Part shown: in pieces, positions 1-7,527 of the stretch | Numbering within the stretch: position 1 is the first letter of the stretch | How the letters are laid out: every line of letters starts with the position of its first letter | Assembly (NCBI GenBank): GCA_013361685.1 | Contig: JABFXP010000509.1 | Span: 1 to 35,893 of the forward strand | DNA from: Catenulispora sp. | GTDB taxonomy: Bacteria > Actinomycetota > Actinomycetes > Streptomycetales > Catenulisporaceae | DNA: 35,893 nucleotides | Reading direction: 5' to 3' | The notes under the pieces: model-generated | Told to the model about the DNA's origin: nothing | The model's input: the letters and a program-made list of their open reading frames with translations, nothing else | Database searches by the model: none | Made by a program: the position numbers and the translations under genes

Positions 1-489
1 CGCACGCCGCGCTCCCTGGTCGGCGCCGCCAGCGCGCGGTCGTCCAGCACGCTCGCCGGGGGCTACCGGCGCGCGGTGCGCGACGCCGAGTTCGCGGCGG
101 CGGCCCGCAAGGCCAACGACGACGAACTCTTCGACGTGGTGCTGGAATCCATCGGCGGCGACGTGGCGACCGCCTCGCTCGGTCTGCTCGCCCCCGGCGG
201 CCGCTACGTCAGCTACGGCGCCGCCGCCGGGCAGCCCGACCCGGCCGCCCCGACGCTGGCGGATCTGCGCCGCAACAACTGGACCACCGTCGGCTTCAGC
301 ATCAGCAACCGGGCGCGGACCGACGCCCGCGCCGTCGGGGCGTTGATCGCAGAAGTGTTCACGCTCGTCGAGCAGGGCCTGACGCTTCCGGCGCCGCGCG
401 TCGTCGGCTGGGACGAGGCGATCGAGGCGCATGTCGCCCAGGCCGAGAACCGCAGCCCCGGCAAGACTGTCGTCGCGGTCCGGGACTGA
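1..489 (+). CDS. MDR-type zinc-binding dehydrogenase / quinone oxidoreductase, C-terminal part
   Basis: The reading frame is open from base 1 to the TGA at 487-489, so the gene begins before the window. The visible ~162 residues match the C-terminal half of medium-chain dehydrogenase/reductases of the NADPH:quinone oxidoreductase branch: DELFDVVLESIGG, then LLAPGGRYVSYGAAAG (end of the Rossmann nucleotide-binding domain), then the closing catalytic-domain segment ending SPGKTVVAV. Family members reduce quinones or alpha,beta-unsaturated carbonyls with NAD(P)H; the substrate cannot be read from this part. The first ~25 residues (RTPRSLVGAASARSSS...) look looser than usual for the family and may carry a short insertion. 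An ATG or GTG inside the frame (GTG at 76) is unlikely to be the real start because homology-like sequence continues upstream. Confidence 0.8.
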   Translation, partial: RTPRSLVGAASARSSSTLAGGYRRAVRDAEFAAAARKANDDELFDVVLESIGGDVATASLGLLAPGGRYVSYGAAAGQPDPAAPTLADLRRNNWTTVGFSISNRARTDARAVGALIAEVFTLVEQGLTLPAPRVVGWDEAIEAHVAQAENRSPGKTVVAVRD

Positions 490-560
490 GCCGGGCCCGG
501 AACGGGGCGGAGAGAGAACGGGTCTGGCAGGGAACGAGACGGGACAAGCCAGCGCGGGTT

Positions 561-590
561 CGCCGAGCCGACGCCGCAGTCGGCTCGGCG
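561..590. terminator. 12-bp perfect hairpin after the dehydrogenase gene
   Basis: CGCCGAGCCGAC (561-572), loop GCCGCA, then GTCGGCTCGGCG (579-590). It lies 72 bases after the dehydrogenase stop and 128 bases before the next gene. No T-tract follows, so it is a high-GC hairpin terminator candidate rather than a classic intrinsic terminator. A competing pair (GTTCGCCGAG 559-568 with CTCGGCGAAC 593-602) surrounds it. Nothing else coding is seen between 490 and 717. Confidence 0.5.
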
Positions 591-717
591 CGCTCGGCGA
601 ACTCGGTGGCCCTCCGCTGCGACCGCGCGGGCGCGGCGTGCGGCGATCAGGGATCGTGATCGCTGCGAGTGCGATCGCGACTTGCGGCAGCCCCGATGAT
701 CCGTATGGAGTAGAGGC

Positions 718-1107
718 ATGTCTGTCATCCCCGAATCACACGCCGACCTGCTCGAGCGTCCTGTCTTCTGCCACCTGGCGACCATCCGCGCGGACGGGAC
801 CCCGCATGTGAACCCGATGTGGTTCCTGTGGGACGGCGAGTTCCTGTCGTTCACGACGTCGACCAAGCGGGCGAAGTACAAGGAGCTGAGCGAGCGGCCG
901 AACGCCGCGGTGTCGATCAACGACCCGGATGCGCCGTACCGCTATCTGGAGCTGCGCGGGACGGTGGAGCGGATCGAGCCGGACCCCGAGGGGGAGTTCT
1001 TCGCGGTGCTCGCCGATCGCTACTCGCTGCCGATGGACGGTCCGGTGGGCGACGCGCCGCACCGCGTGCGGATCTACCTGCGGCCCGCGCACGCGACGTT
1101 CCAGTAG
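718..1107 (+). CDS. PPOX-class F420-dependent oxidoreductase family protein
   Basis: 129 residues, the usual length of the small split-barrel flavin/F420 proteins. It shows LATIRADGTPHVNPMWFLWDGE near the N terminus (strand pair typical of the pyridoxamine-phosphate-oxidase fold), then FTTSTKRAKYKEL, SINDPDAPYRYLELRG and a C-terminal VRIYLRP. In actinobacteria this subfamily mostly binds F420 or FMN and reduces small ketones or enones, or binds biliverdin; the substrate here is unknown. The ATG at 718 has GGAG at 707-710, seven bases away. The gene stands alone between the hairpin at 561-590 and the nrdA control region. An imperfect inverted repeat GATCGC...GCGATC (658-676) sits upstream and could be an operator. 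Confidence 0.85.
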   Translation: MSVIPESHADLLERPVFCHLATIRADGTPHVNPMWFLWDGEFLSFTTSTKRAKYKELSERPNAAVSINDPDAPYRYLELRGTVERIEPDPEGEFFAVLADRYSLPMDGPVGDAPHRVRIYLRPAHATFQ

Positions 1108-1127
1108 TCGACTCTAAGCCCCCTGAA

Positions 1128-1174
1128 TCACAGTATGTGGGTTGTGAATTCAGCGCCGCCACAAGATATGGTGT
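1128..1174 (+). promoter_or_regulatory. Tandem NrdR boxes over the nrdA promoter
   Basis: Two sites resemble the 16-bp NrdR consensus (acaCwAtATaTwGwgt): a weaker one at 1128-1143 (TCACAGTATGTGGGTT) and a strong one at 1159-1174 (CCACAAGATATGGTGT). Their starts are 31 bp apart, about three helical turns, which is the known arrangement for NrdR, the ATP/dATP-sensing repressor of ribonucleotide reductase genes. A possible promoter, TTGTGA (1142-1147) with TATGGT (1167-1172), overlaps both boxes, so binding would block it. The nrdR gene itself is not in the window. Confidence 0.75.
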
Positions 1175-1184
1175 CTGACGCAGC

Positions 1185-1405
1185 TGGTTCGGCCGTGCTC
1201 CTCGTCCTCGGGCAAGGGGTGGCGGCCGAGGCAAGAGGGAACCCGGTGCGAGTCCGGGACTGCCCCGCAGCGGTGAGTGGGAACGACCGTCGTCGTGCAC
1301 AACACTGGGCCGGACGGCGCCTGAGGGCGTCGGCCTGGGAAGTGACGGCCAGTAGGTTCCGGGGTCCGCCCCGGACGCCCGCGAGTCCGAAGACCTGCCA
1401 GCGGT
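1185..1405 (+). ncRNA. Cobalamin (adenosylcobalamin) riboswitch
   Basis: The conserved core is readable: AGAGGGAACCCGGTGCGAG then TCCGGGACTGCCCCGCAGCGGT at 1234-1273, matching the GGGAA..GGTG..AxTCCggg.CTGCCCCCGCaaCtGT block, and the B12 box AGTCCGAAGACCTGCC at 1384-1399. The peripheral stems in between are GC-rich. Class Ia ribonucleotide reductase operons in Streptomyces are known to be shut down by B12 through such an element, because the cell also has a B12-dependent class II enzyme. The exact 5' and 3' borders are estimates. Confidence 0.9.
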
Positions 1406-1493
1406 GCCGTGCCCCGGCGTGGGGCGCGGCCGGTCCGAGGCCGCGCGGGACGGCTGACGGCGAAGCTGCCGCGCGCTCGCGGCTGCCTTCTCG

Positions 1494-1537
1494 TCTCCTC
1501 GCGCGGGTCCGGACCGGACCTACGACGGGTGAGGAGA
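1494..1537 (+). promoter_or_regulatory. Probable ribosome-site-hiding stem of the riboswitch
   Basis: TCTCCTC (1494-1500) is exactly complementary to GAGGAGA (1531-1537), which contains the Shine-Dalgarno of nrdA (GAGGAG 1531-1536, seven bases before GTG 1544). The 30-base loop holds its own self-complementary run (GTCCGGAC). An eight-bp hairpin, GCGCGGCC/GGCCGCGC (1424-1446), lies between the aptamer and this stem. The arrangement fits a translation-off switch. The structure is inferred from pairing only. Confidence 0.5.
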
Positions 1538-1543
1538 TGGGCT

Positions 1544-4015
1544 GTGACGGTCACGCAGGTCGGCGTCGGCATCAGGGGCGACGTGGGGGCGGCCGGGGAC
1601 GGTGACGGTGCGGGCGGCGCGGACGGTGTGTCCGGTGCGGGCCACGCGTCCGGTGCGGATGTGTGGGAAGACCTCTCGGCGCAGCTCTCCGTGCAGACCC
1701 TCGAGGCGTCCATCGCACTCCGGGCGGCTGATCTCCCCGACGTGGACGCCGGGCGGGTCGCCCGCAAGACCTTCGCGGGCCTGCCGATCGGGGCGACCGC
1801 GGCGCAGGCGGCCGAGCTGGCGGTGCAGTGCGCGGCCGAGCTGATCGGCGAGGAGCCGCAGTACTCGAAGCTGGCGGCGCGGCTGCTCTCGGCGGTGATC
1901 GCGCAGGAGGCGGCGGGTCAGGGGGCGACGTCCTTCAGCGCGGCGATCGCCATCGGGCATCGGGAGGGCCTGATCGGCGACGGCACCGCGGACTTCGTGG
2001 CCGCCTCGGCCGGAATCTTCGACGCCGCGCTCGACCCGGACGGCGATTTCCGTTTCGAGTACTTCGGGCTGCGCACCGTCTACGACCGCTACCTGCTGCG
2101 CCACCCCGTCAACCGGCACGTCATCGAGACGCCGCAGCACTTCCTGCTGCGGGTGGCCACCGGCCTGTCGCAGGAGCCCGCGGAGGCGGTCGGCTTCTAC
2201 CGCCTGATGTCCTCGCTGGCCTACCTGCCCAGCTCCCCCACGCTGTTCAACTCCGGCACCCGGCACACCCAGATGTCGTCCTGCTATCTGGTCGACTCCC
2301 CGCGTGACGAGCTCGACTCCGTCTACGACCGCTACCACCAGGTGGCGCGGCTGTCGAAGTTCGCCGGCGGCATCGGCATCGGCTTCTCGCGGGTGCGCGG
2401 GCGCGGCGCGCTGATCCGCAGCACCAACGGCCGGTCGAACGGGATCGTGCCGTTCCTGCGCACGCTGGACGCCTCGGTCGCGGCGGTGAACCAGGGCGGG
2501 CGGCGCAAGGGCGCGGCGTGCGTCTACCTGGAGCCGTGGCACCCGGACGTGGAGGAGTTCCTGCAACTGCGGGACAACACCGGCGAGGACGCGCGCCGCA
2601 CCCACAATCTGAATCTGGCGAACTGGATCCCGGACGAGTTCATGCGCCGAGTCGAGGCCGACGAGCCGTGGTCGCTGATGGACCCCGACCAGGTGCCGGA
2701 GCTGCCGGATCTGTGGGGCGCGGAGTTCGACGCGGCGTATCGGAGGGCTGAGGCCGAGGGCCGGTTCGTACGACAGGTCCCGGCGCGGGAGCTCTACGGC
2801 AAGATGATGCGGACGCTGGCGCAGACCGGCAACGGCTGGATGACGTTCAAGGACGCGTCGAACCGGCTGTGCAATCAGACGGCGGTCGCGGGCAACACAG
2901 TTCACTTGTCGAATCTGTGCACTGAGATCATCGAGGTCTCCTCCGACACCGAGACCGCGGTGTGCAACCTGGGCTCGGTCAACCTGGCCGCGCACCTGAC
3001 CGCGGACCGGAAGGCCGTGGACTGGGACCGGTTGCGCGCGACGGTCCGCACCGCGGTGGTGTTCCTGGACCGCGTCATCGACATCAACTACTACCCGAGC
3101 GAGCAGACCGCGGTGTCGAACCCGCGCTGGCGTCCGGTGGGCCTGGGCCTGATGGGGTTGCAGGACGTGTTCTTCGCGCTGCGGCTGCCGTTCGACGACC
3201 CGCGGGCGCGGGAGCTGTCGACGCGGATCGCCGAGGAGGTGTATCTGACGGCGCTGGAGACATCGGCCGGGCTGGCCGAGCGGTTCGGCCCGCATCCGGC
3301 GTTCGACCAGACCCGCGCCGCCGCGGGCGTGTTGCAGCCGGACCTGTGGAACGTGGCGACGGCGCCGGAGCTGGCCGGCCGCTGGGGCGCGCTGCGCTCC
3401 CGGGTCGCCGCGTCCGGGCTGCGCAACTCGCTGCTGGTGGCGATCGCGCCGACCGCGACCATCGCCTCCATCGCCGGCTGCTACGAGTGCATCGAGCCGC
3501 AGGTGTCGAACTTGTTCAAGCGCGAGACGCTGTCGGGTGAGTTCCTGCAGATCAACAGCGCGCTGGTCGGCGAGCTGAAGGCGCTGGGGCTGTGGACGCC
3601 GGCGGTGCGGGAGGCGATCAAGCGTGCGGAGGGCTCGGTGCAGGGCATCGAGGCGTTGCCGGACGAGCTGAAGGCGCTGTACCGGACGGCGTGGGAGCTG
3701 CCGCAGCGCGCGCTGATCGATCTGGCGGCGGCGCGCGGGCCGTTCGTGGACCAGTCCCAGTCGCTGAACTTGTTCCAGGCGGCGCCGACGATCGGGAAGC
3801 TGTCGTCGATGTACATGTACGCGTGGAAGGCCGGGTTGAAGTCCACGTATTACCTGCGGTCGCGGCCCGCGACGCGGATTCAGCAGGCGACGGTGGGAGC
3901 GGCGGTGACGGGTGCGGCGACCGCGGGGACGGCGGTGGCCGAGGTCGCCGTCGTCTCCGAGGAGGCCGTCGCCTGTTCGCTGGAGAACCCCGAAGCCTGC
4001 GAAGCCTGCCAGTAA
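1544..4015 (+). CDS. nrdA: Class Ia ribonucleoside-diphosphate reductase, alpha (large) subunit
   Basis: 823 residues. It reduces ribonucleoside diphosphates to deoxyribonucleotides with NrdB. Catalytic residues are in place: C247 (SSCYL) and C474 (AVCNLGS) form the redox pair, N-L-C459-T-E461 carries the thiyl-radical cysteine and its glutamate, Y769-Y770 (TYYLRS) relay the radical, and the C-terminal CEACQ is the shuttle cysteine pair. PTATIAS and the finger-loop motifs are intact. The N terminus begins with a ~40-residue Gly/Asp-rich stretch and then a domain that aligns in position with the ATP cone but lacks its VxKRDG nucleotide signature, as in Streptomyces NrdA. The start is GTG 1544 because GAGGAG lies seven bases upstream; an in-frame GTG at 1409 falls at the riboswitch edge. 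nrdB follows after 13 bases. Confidence 0.95.
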   Translation: MTVTQVGVGIRGDVGAAGDGDGAGGADGVSGAGHASGADVWEDLSAQLSVQTLEASIALRAADLPDVDAGRVARKTFAGLPIGATAAQAAELAVQCAAELIGEEPQYSKLAARLLSAVIAQEAAGQGATSFSAAIAIGHREGLIGDGTADFVAASAGIFDAALDPDGDFRFEYFGLRTVYDRYLLRHPVNRHVIETPQHFLLRVATGLSQEPAEAVGFYRLMSSLAYLPSSPTLFNSGTRHTQMSSCYLVDSPRDELDSVYDRYHQVARLSKFAGGIGIGFSRVRGRGALIRSTNGRSNGIVPFLRTLDASVAAVNQGGRRKGAACVYLEPWHPDVEEFLQLRDNTGEDARRTHNLNLANWIPDEFMRRVEADEPWSLMDPDQVPELPDLWGAEFDAAYRRAEAEGRFVRQVPARELYGKMMRTLAQTGNGWMTFKDASNRLCNQTAVAGNTVHLSNLCTEIIEVSSDTETAVCNLGSVNLAAHLTADRKAVDWDRLRATVRTAVVFLDRVIDINYYPSEQTAVSNPRWRPVGLGLMGLQDVFFALRLPFDDPRARELSTRIAEEVYLTALETSAGLAERFGPHPAFDQTRAAAGVLQPDLWNVATAPELAGRWGALRSRVAASGLRNSLLVAIAPTATIASIAGCYECIEPQVSNLFKRETLSGEFLQINSALVGELKALGLWTPAVREAIKRAEGSVQGIEALPDELKALYRTAWELPQRALIDLAAARGPFVDQSQSLNLFQAAPTIGKLSSMYMYAWKAGLKSTYYLRSRPATRIQQATVGAAVTGAATAGTAVAEVAVVSEEAVACSLENPEACEACQ

Positions 4016-4028
4016 AGGACCATCTCTG

Positions 4029-5042
4029 ATGCTGCTCGATCCCGGTCTCAACCTGACCTTGCGCCCGATGCGCTACCCGGCCTTCTTCGACCGTTACCGC
4101 GACGCCATCAAGAACACGTGGACGGTCGAGGAGGTGGACCTGCACAGCGACCTCGCCGATCTGCACCGCCTCTCGCCCGCCGAGCGGCACCTGGTGTCGC
4201 GGCTGGTCGCGTTCTTCGCCACCGGCGACACGATCGTGGCGAACAACCTGGTGCTGAACCTGTATCAGCATGTGAACAGCCCTGAGGGGCGGCTGTATCT
4301 GTCACGGCAGCTGTTCGAGGAGGCTGTGCATGTGCAGTTCTACTTGAACCTGCTGGACACGTATGTGCCGGACGAGGACGAGCGGGCGGCGGCGTTCGCG
4401 GCGGTGGAGAACATCCCGTCGATCCGGCGCAAGGCAGAGTTCTGCTTCAAGTGGATCGACTCGCTCGGCTCGCTGCACCGGCTGGAGACGCGGGACGACC
4501 GGCGGGCGTTCCTGCTGAATCTGATCTGTTTCGCGGCGTGCATCGAGGGGCTGTTCTTCTACGGGGCGTTCGCGTACGTGTACTTCCTGCGCTCGCGCGG
4601 GCTGCTGCACGGCCTGGCGTCGGGCACCAACTGGGTGTTCCGCGACGAGTCGATGCACATGGCGTTCGCGTTCGACGTGGTGGAGACGGTGCGCGCCGAG
4701 GAGCCGGACCTGTTCGACGAGGAGACGGCCCGGAAGGTGCGGGAGATGCTCGCCGAGGCGGTGGACTGCGAGACGCAGTTCGCCGAGGATCTGCTCGCGG
4801 GTGGGCTCGGGGGCAGGAGCGGGGTGCCGGGGTTGCCGGTGGCCGACATGCGCGGCTACCTGGAGCACGTCGCGGACCGGCGGCTGGCCCAGCTCGGGCT
4901 GGAGCCGTTGTACGGGTCGGCGAACCCGTTGGCGTTCATGGAGTTGCAGGACGTGCAGGAGCTGTCGAACTTCTTCGAGCGGCGGGTCTCGGCGTATCAA
5001 GTGGCGGTCGCCGGTAGCGTCTCGTTCGACGACGACTTCTAG
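4029..5042 (+). CDS. nrdB: Class Ia ribonucleotide reductase, beta (radical) subunit
   Basis: 337 residues. It generates and stores the tyrosyl radical passed to NrdA. The di-iron ligands and radical tyrosine are visible in family order: Asp of ATGDTIV, then EAVHVQFY (Glu-x-x-His-x-x-x-Tyr; the Tyr is the radical site), then Glu of CIEGLFF, then RDESMHM (Glu-x-x-His). The acidic/aromatic C-terminal tail SFDDDF is the usual docking tail for the large subunit. The start ATG 4029 has AAAGGA (4014-4019) overlapping the nrdA stop, so the pair is surely co-transcribed and NrdR and B12 control should extend to it. No nrdS-like AraC regulator follows; a BtuF-like gene does. Confidence 0.95.
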   Translation: MLLDPGLNLTLRPMRYPAFFDRYRDAIKNTWTVEEVDLHSDLADLHRLSPAERHLVSRLVAFFATGDTIVANNLVLNLYQHVNSPEGRLYLSRQLFEEAVHVQFYLNLLDTYVPDEDERAAAFAAVENIPSIRRKAEFCFKWIDSLGSLHRLETRDDRRAFLLNLICFAACIEGLFFYGAFAYVYFLRSRGLLHGLASGTNWVFRDESMHMAFAFDVVETVRAEEPDLFDEETARKVREMLAEAVDCETQFAEDLLAGGLGGRSGVPGLPVADMRGYLEHVADRRLAQLGLEPLYGSANPLAFMELQDVQELSNFFERRVSAYQVAVAGSVSFDDDF

Positions 5043-5097
5043 ACGGCGAGCCGGATAAGCGGATAGGCCGATAGACCGTTAGACGGAGGTTGGTGCT

Positions 5098-5823
5098 GTG
5101 CCGGTGCGGCGGGTGGTGTCGCTGGTGCCTTCGCTCACGGAGGCGCTCGCGGCGACGGCACCCGGGCTGCTGGTCGGGGCGACCGACTGGTGCACGCATC
5201 CGGCGGGGCTCGACGTGGAACGGATCCGCGGGACGAAGAACCCTGACGTCCCGCGGATCGTCGGGCTGCGGCCGGATCTGGTCGTGGCCAACGAGGAGGA
5301 GAACCGGGCCGCCGACCTCGACGCGCTGCGCGAGGCCGGCGTCGAGGTGTGGGTCACGCGGATCAGGACCCTGGGTGAGGCGTTCCCCGCGCTGGACGCC
5401 ATGCTGACCGAAGGCTGCGGGCTGGCTCGGCCCGGCTGGCTGGACCGGGCGGAGGCCGCGTGGGCGGACCTTCCGGTCCCGGCGGCGTCGGTCCCGGCGG
5501 TCGTCCCGATCTGGCGCCGTCCGTGGATGGTGCTGGGCCGGGACACGTTCGCCGGGGACGTGCTGGCGCGGCTCGGCGTGCGCAACGTCTACGCCGGCCA
5601 CGCCGAGCGCTACCCGAAGGTGCCGCTGGAGGAGTTGCGCGCGAGCGGCGCCGAGTTGGTGGTGCTGCCCGACGAGCCGTACGCGTTCAGCGCCGACGAC
5701 GGGCCCGAGGCGTTCGCGGGCCTGCCGTCGGCGCTGGTCTCCGGCCGTCACCTGACCTGGTACGGACCGTCGCTGGTGGAAGCCGCCGAGGTGTTGCGCG
5801 GTCAGCTGTTCGCCACGGCGTAG
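5098..5823 (+). CDS. Cytosolic BtuF/TroA-like helical-backbone metal or cobalamin receptor
   Basis: 241 residues opening VVSLVPSLTEALAA, the hallmark of the BtuF branch of class III substrate-binding proteins, followed by GATDWCTHP, GLRPDLVVANEEENR and a second lobe (VVPIWRRPWMVLGRDTFAGDVLARLG). BtuF binds cobalamin in the periplasm for the BtuCD importer. Here there is no signal peptide or lipobox, so the protein should be cytosolic and is more likely a cofactor carrier or sensor than a transport receptor. The GTG start at 5098 has GGAGGT seven bases upstream. It lies 55 bases after nrdB on the same strand, behind a B12 riboswitch, which supports a corrinoid ligand, but that is inference. 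Its last 22 bases overlap the convergent gene at 5802-6395. Confidence 0.75.
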   Translation: MPVRRVVSLVPSLTEALAATAPGLLVGATDWCTHPAGLDVERIRGTKNPDVPRIVGLRPDLVVANEEENRAADLDALREAGVEVWVTRIRTLGEAFPALDAMLTEGCGLARPGWLDRAEAAWADLPVPAASVPAVVPIWRRPWMVLGRDTFAGDVLARLGVRNVYAGHAERYPKVPLEELRASGAELVVLPDEPYAFSADDGPEAFAGLPSALVSGRHLTWYGPSLVEAAEVLRGQLFATA

Positions 5824-6395
5824 CGGTGCAGGACGTTGCTCGAGCCCTCCCAAGTCCGGATGTCGATCAGGGTCAGCGCCGGCGGCTTGCCGCCGGCGAA
5901 CGCCGCGTCGCCGTCGCCGAGCACCACCGGCCCGATCATCAGGTGCAGCTCGTCGACCAAGCCGGCGGCCAGCAGGTCGGTCCACAGGACCCGGCTGGCC
6001 CACACCACGATGTCGCCTTCGGACTCCTGGCCTTCCTTCAGCTCGGCGACGGCGCGGTGGGCGTCGGCGCGGCGGACGATGGTCGTGGTGTCGGTCCACG
6101 GCGCGGTGTCGTCCGCGGTCAGGCTGTCGGAGACGACGACCTTCGGGATCGCGTTGTCCAGGCGCGAGAACTCCTGCTGCACCGGGCCGAAGGCGGGGTT
6201 GCCTTCGACGGTGGGCCAGAAGCCCTTGAAGAAGCGGTAGGAGCGGGCACCGAGCAGGCTGGTGCCGGCGGCCTTCATCCTCTCCAGGTTGTATTCGTCG
6301 AAGGAGTGGTCCATCGGCAGGACCATGACGTCGCCGCCGGGGCCGGCGACGTACCCGTCGAGGGACATGATGGCGACGACGATGAGCTTGCGCAT
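5802..6395 (-). CDS. Dihydrofolate reductase / RibD C-terminal-like reductase family protein
   Basis: 197 residues beginning MRKLIVVAIMSLDGYVAGPGGD, the typical opening of the RibD_C/YwjB-type 'dihydrofolate reductase family' proteins, with MDHSFDEYNLERM, LLGARSYRFF, KVVVSDSLT and the C-terminal LVDELHLMIGPVVLGDGDAAF. These are NADPH-binding reductases whose real substrates are mostly unknown; true DHFR function is unlikely. I start at ATG 6395 because GGAGGA stands just upstream; the frame continues 13 codons further but without a ribosome site. The 3' end overlaps the convergent BtuF-like gene by 22 bases. A 7-bp hairpin lies in its leader. Confidence 0.85.
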   Translation of the reverse strand: MRKLIVVAIMSLDGYVAGPGGDVMVLPMDHSFDEYNLERMKAAGTSLLGARSYRFFKGFWPTVEGNPAFGPVQQEFSRLDNAIPKVVVSDSLTADDTAPWTDTTTIVRRADAHRAVAELKEGQESEGDIVVWASRVLWTDLLAAGLVDELHLMIGPVVLGDGDAAFAGGKPPALTLIDIRTWEGSSNVLHRYAVANS

Positions 6396-6417
6396 GGGTT
6401 CCTCCGGTGGGGATGCG

Positions 6418-6436
6418 GCGTGCGCTTCTCGCACGC
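6418..6436 (-). terminator. Small perfect hairpin between the sigma gene and the reductase gene
   Basis: GCGTGCG (6418-6424), loop CTTCT, CGCACGC (6430-6436). It lies 72 bases beyond the stop of the minus-strand sigma gene and upstream of the reductase start, so it may end the long leftward operon. There is no U-tract. The run of six T at 6488-6493 is outside it. Confidence 0.35.
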
Positions 6437-6507
6437 TTCACCGGGGTAGAGACAGCGGCCCGCGCCGGCTCATCGGTTCGCGGCGAAGTTTTTTCCAGCC
6501 GAGGTCG

Positions 6508-7527
6508 TCACAGGGCTTCGGGTATCCCGAGCCGCACCAGCAGGTCGGGGTCGACGAAGGCGCTGACCTGGGATATCCGGCCCGCGCGCAGCGAGAGCAG
6601 GTTGAGCGCGCCGAGGCGGAACGGGCCTTGCGGATCCTGCTGCTGGTAGCAGGCGAAGCCGAGCTGGCCGTTGACCGCGACCGGGCGCAGCCGCCACGGC
6701 GTGGCGAAGACGCCGACGGCGAAGAAGGCGGCGACGGCGTCCCGGCCGTCGAACCAGGCCGGCAGCGGCGGCATGGTGAAGCGGACGTCGGCGGTGAGCA
6801 GCCCGACCAGCGCGTCGACGTCGGCGCTCTCCCAGGCGCGCACGAAGTCGTCGACGAGCGCGCGGATGCCGTCGGAGCCGAGCTCGGCCAGCTCGGCGCG
6901 CTGCCGGGCCGGCGCGGCGCCGGGGCGGGCGGCCATGGTCTGGCGGGCACGTTGCAGGGCGCTGTTGACGGCGGCGACGGAGGTGTCGAGCAGCTCGGCG
7001 GTCTCGGCGGCGGAGAACTCCAGGACCTCCCGCAGGATCAGCACCGCGCGCTGCGTCGCGGGCAGGTGCTGGAGCGCCGCGACGAAGGCCAGCTCGACGC
7101 CTTCGCGGTGGAGATAGGCCTCGGCGGGATCGGCCCCCGGGACGGCGGCCTCCTGCGGCCAGGGCTCGACCCAGACCGGTCCGGTGATCGGGCGGCCGAG
7201 GTCGTCGGCGACGGTGCGAGACGGGCCGAAGTCCGGCGACACCAGGCGGCGCGACCGCTGCGACCCCAGGCGGATGCACGCGTTGGTGGCGATCCGGTAC
7301 AGCCAGGTCCGCACCGAGCTGCGGCCCTCGAACGACCCCAGCCCCCGCCACGCGCTGAGCAACGACTCCTGGACCGCGTCCTCGGCGTCGAAGGGCGAGC
7401 CGAGCATGCGGTAGCAGTGCGCGGTCAGCTCCGAGCGGTACGGCGCCATCAGCCGGTCGAAGGCCGCCGGATCGCCGGCGCGCGCCGCGGCGAGCAGGGC
7501 GGCGTCGGACTGGGCCGGCTCGTTCAC
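6508..7527 (-). CDS. ECF sigma factor with SnoaL-like C-terminal domain
   Basis: 339 residues. Region 2 spans about 24-90 (MAPYRSELTAHCYRMLGS, DAEDAVQESLLSAWRG, FEGRSSVRTWLYRIATNAC) and region 4 about 150-200 (LPATQRAVLILREVLEFS, DTSVAAVNSALQRARQ). A SnoaL/NTF2-like domain follows at about 215-330. This is the large ECF group with C-terminal SnoaL domains, where the tail modulates activity in cis and no classical anti-sigma is needed. The GTG start at 7527 shares GTGA with the TGA of the upstream GntR gene (7524-7527), so translation is coupled. The frame runs upstream to 7773 but only as a shadow of the GntR gene. It is the last gene of the leftward operon. Confidence 0.9.
   Translation of the reverse strand: MNEPAQSDAALLAAARAGDPAAFDRLMAPYRSELTAHCYRMLGSPFDAEDAVQESLLSAWRGLGSFEGRSSVRTWLYRIATNACIRLGSQRSRRLVSPDFGPSRTVADDLGRPITGPVWVEPWPQEAAVPGADPAEAYLHREGVELAFVAALQHLPATQRAVLILREVLEFSAAETAELLDTSVAAVNSALQRARQTMAARPGAAPARQRAELAELGSDGIRALVDDFVRAWESADVDALVGLLTADVRFTMPPLPAWFDGRDAVAAFFAVGVFATPWRLRPVAVNGQLGFACYQQQDPQGPFRLGALNLLSLRAGRISQVSAFVDPDLLVRLGIPEAL

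Noticed and set aside
431-811. Plus-strand open frame between the dehydrogenase and PPOX genes
   Set aside because: It overlaps both flanking real genes, has no motif and runs through the hairpin at 561-590.
1520-4051. Minus-strand open frame of 843 codons opposite nrdA
   Set aside because: Arg/Gln/His/Leu-rich antisense shadow; nrdA has all catalytic residues.
5043-5085. GGATA/GATAG-like short repeats after nrdB
   Set aside because: Irregular and very short; no regular unit, probably chance.
6483-6493. Short TTCG...CGAA stem followed by six T on the plus strand as a terminator
   Set aside because: The four-base stem is weak, and no rightward gene ends nearby.
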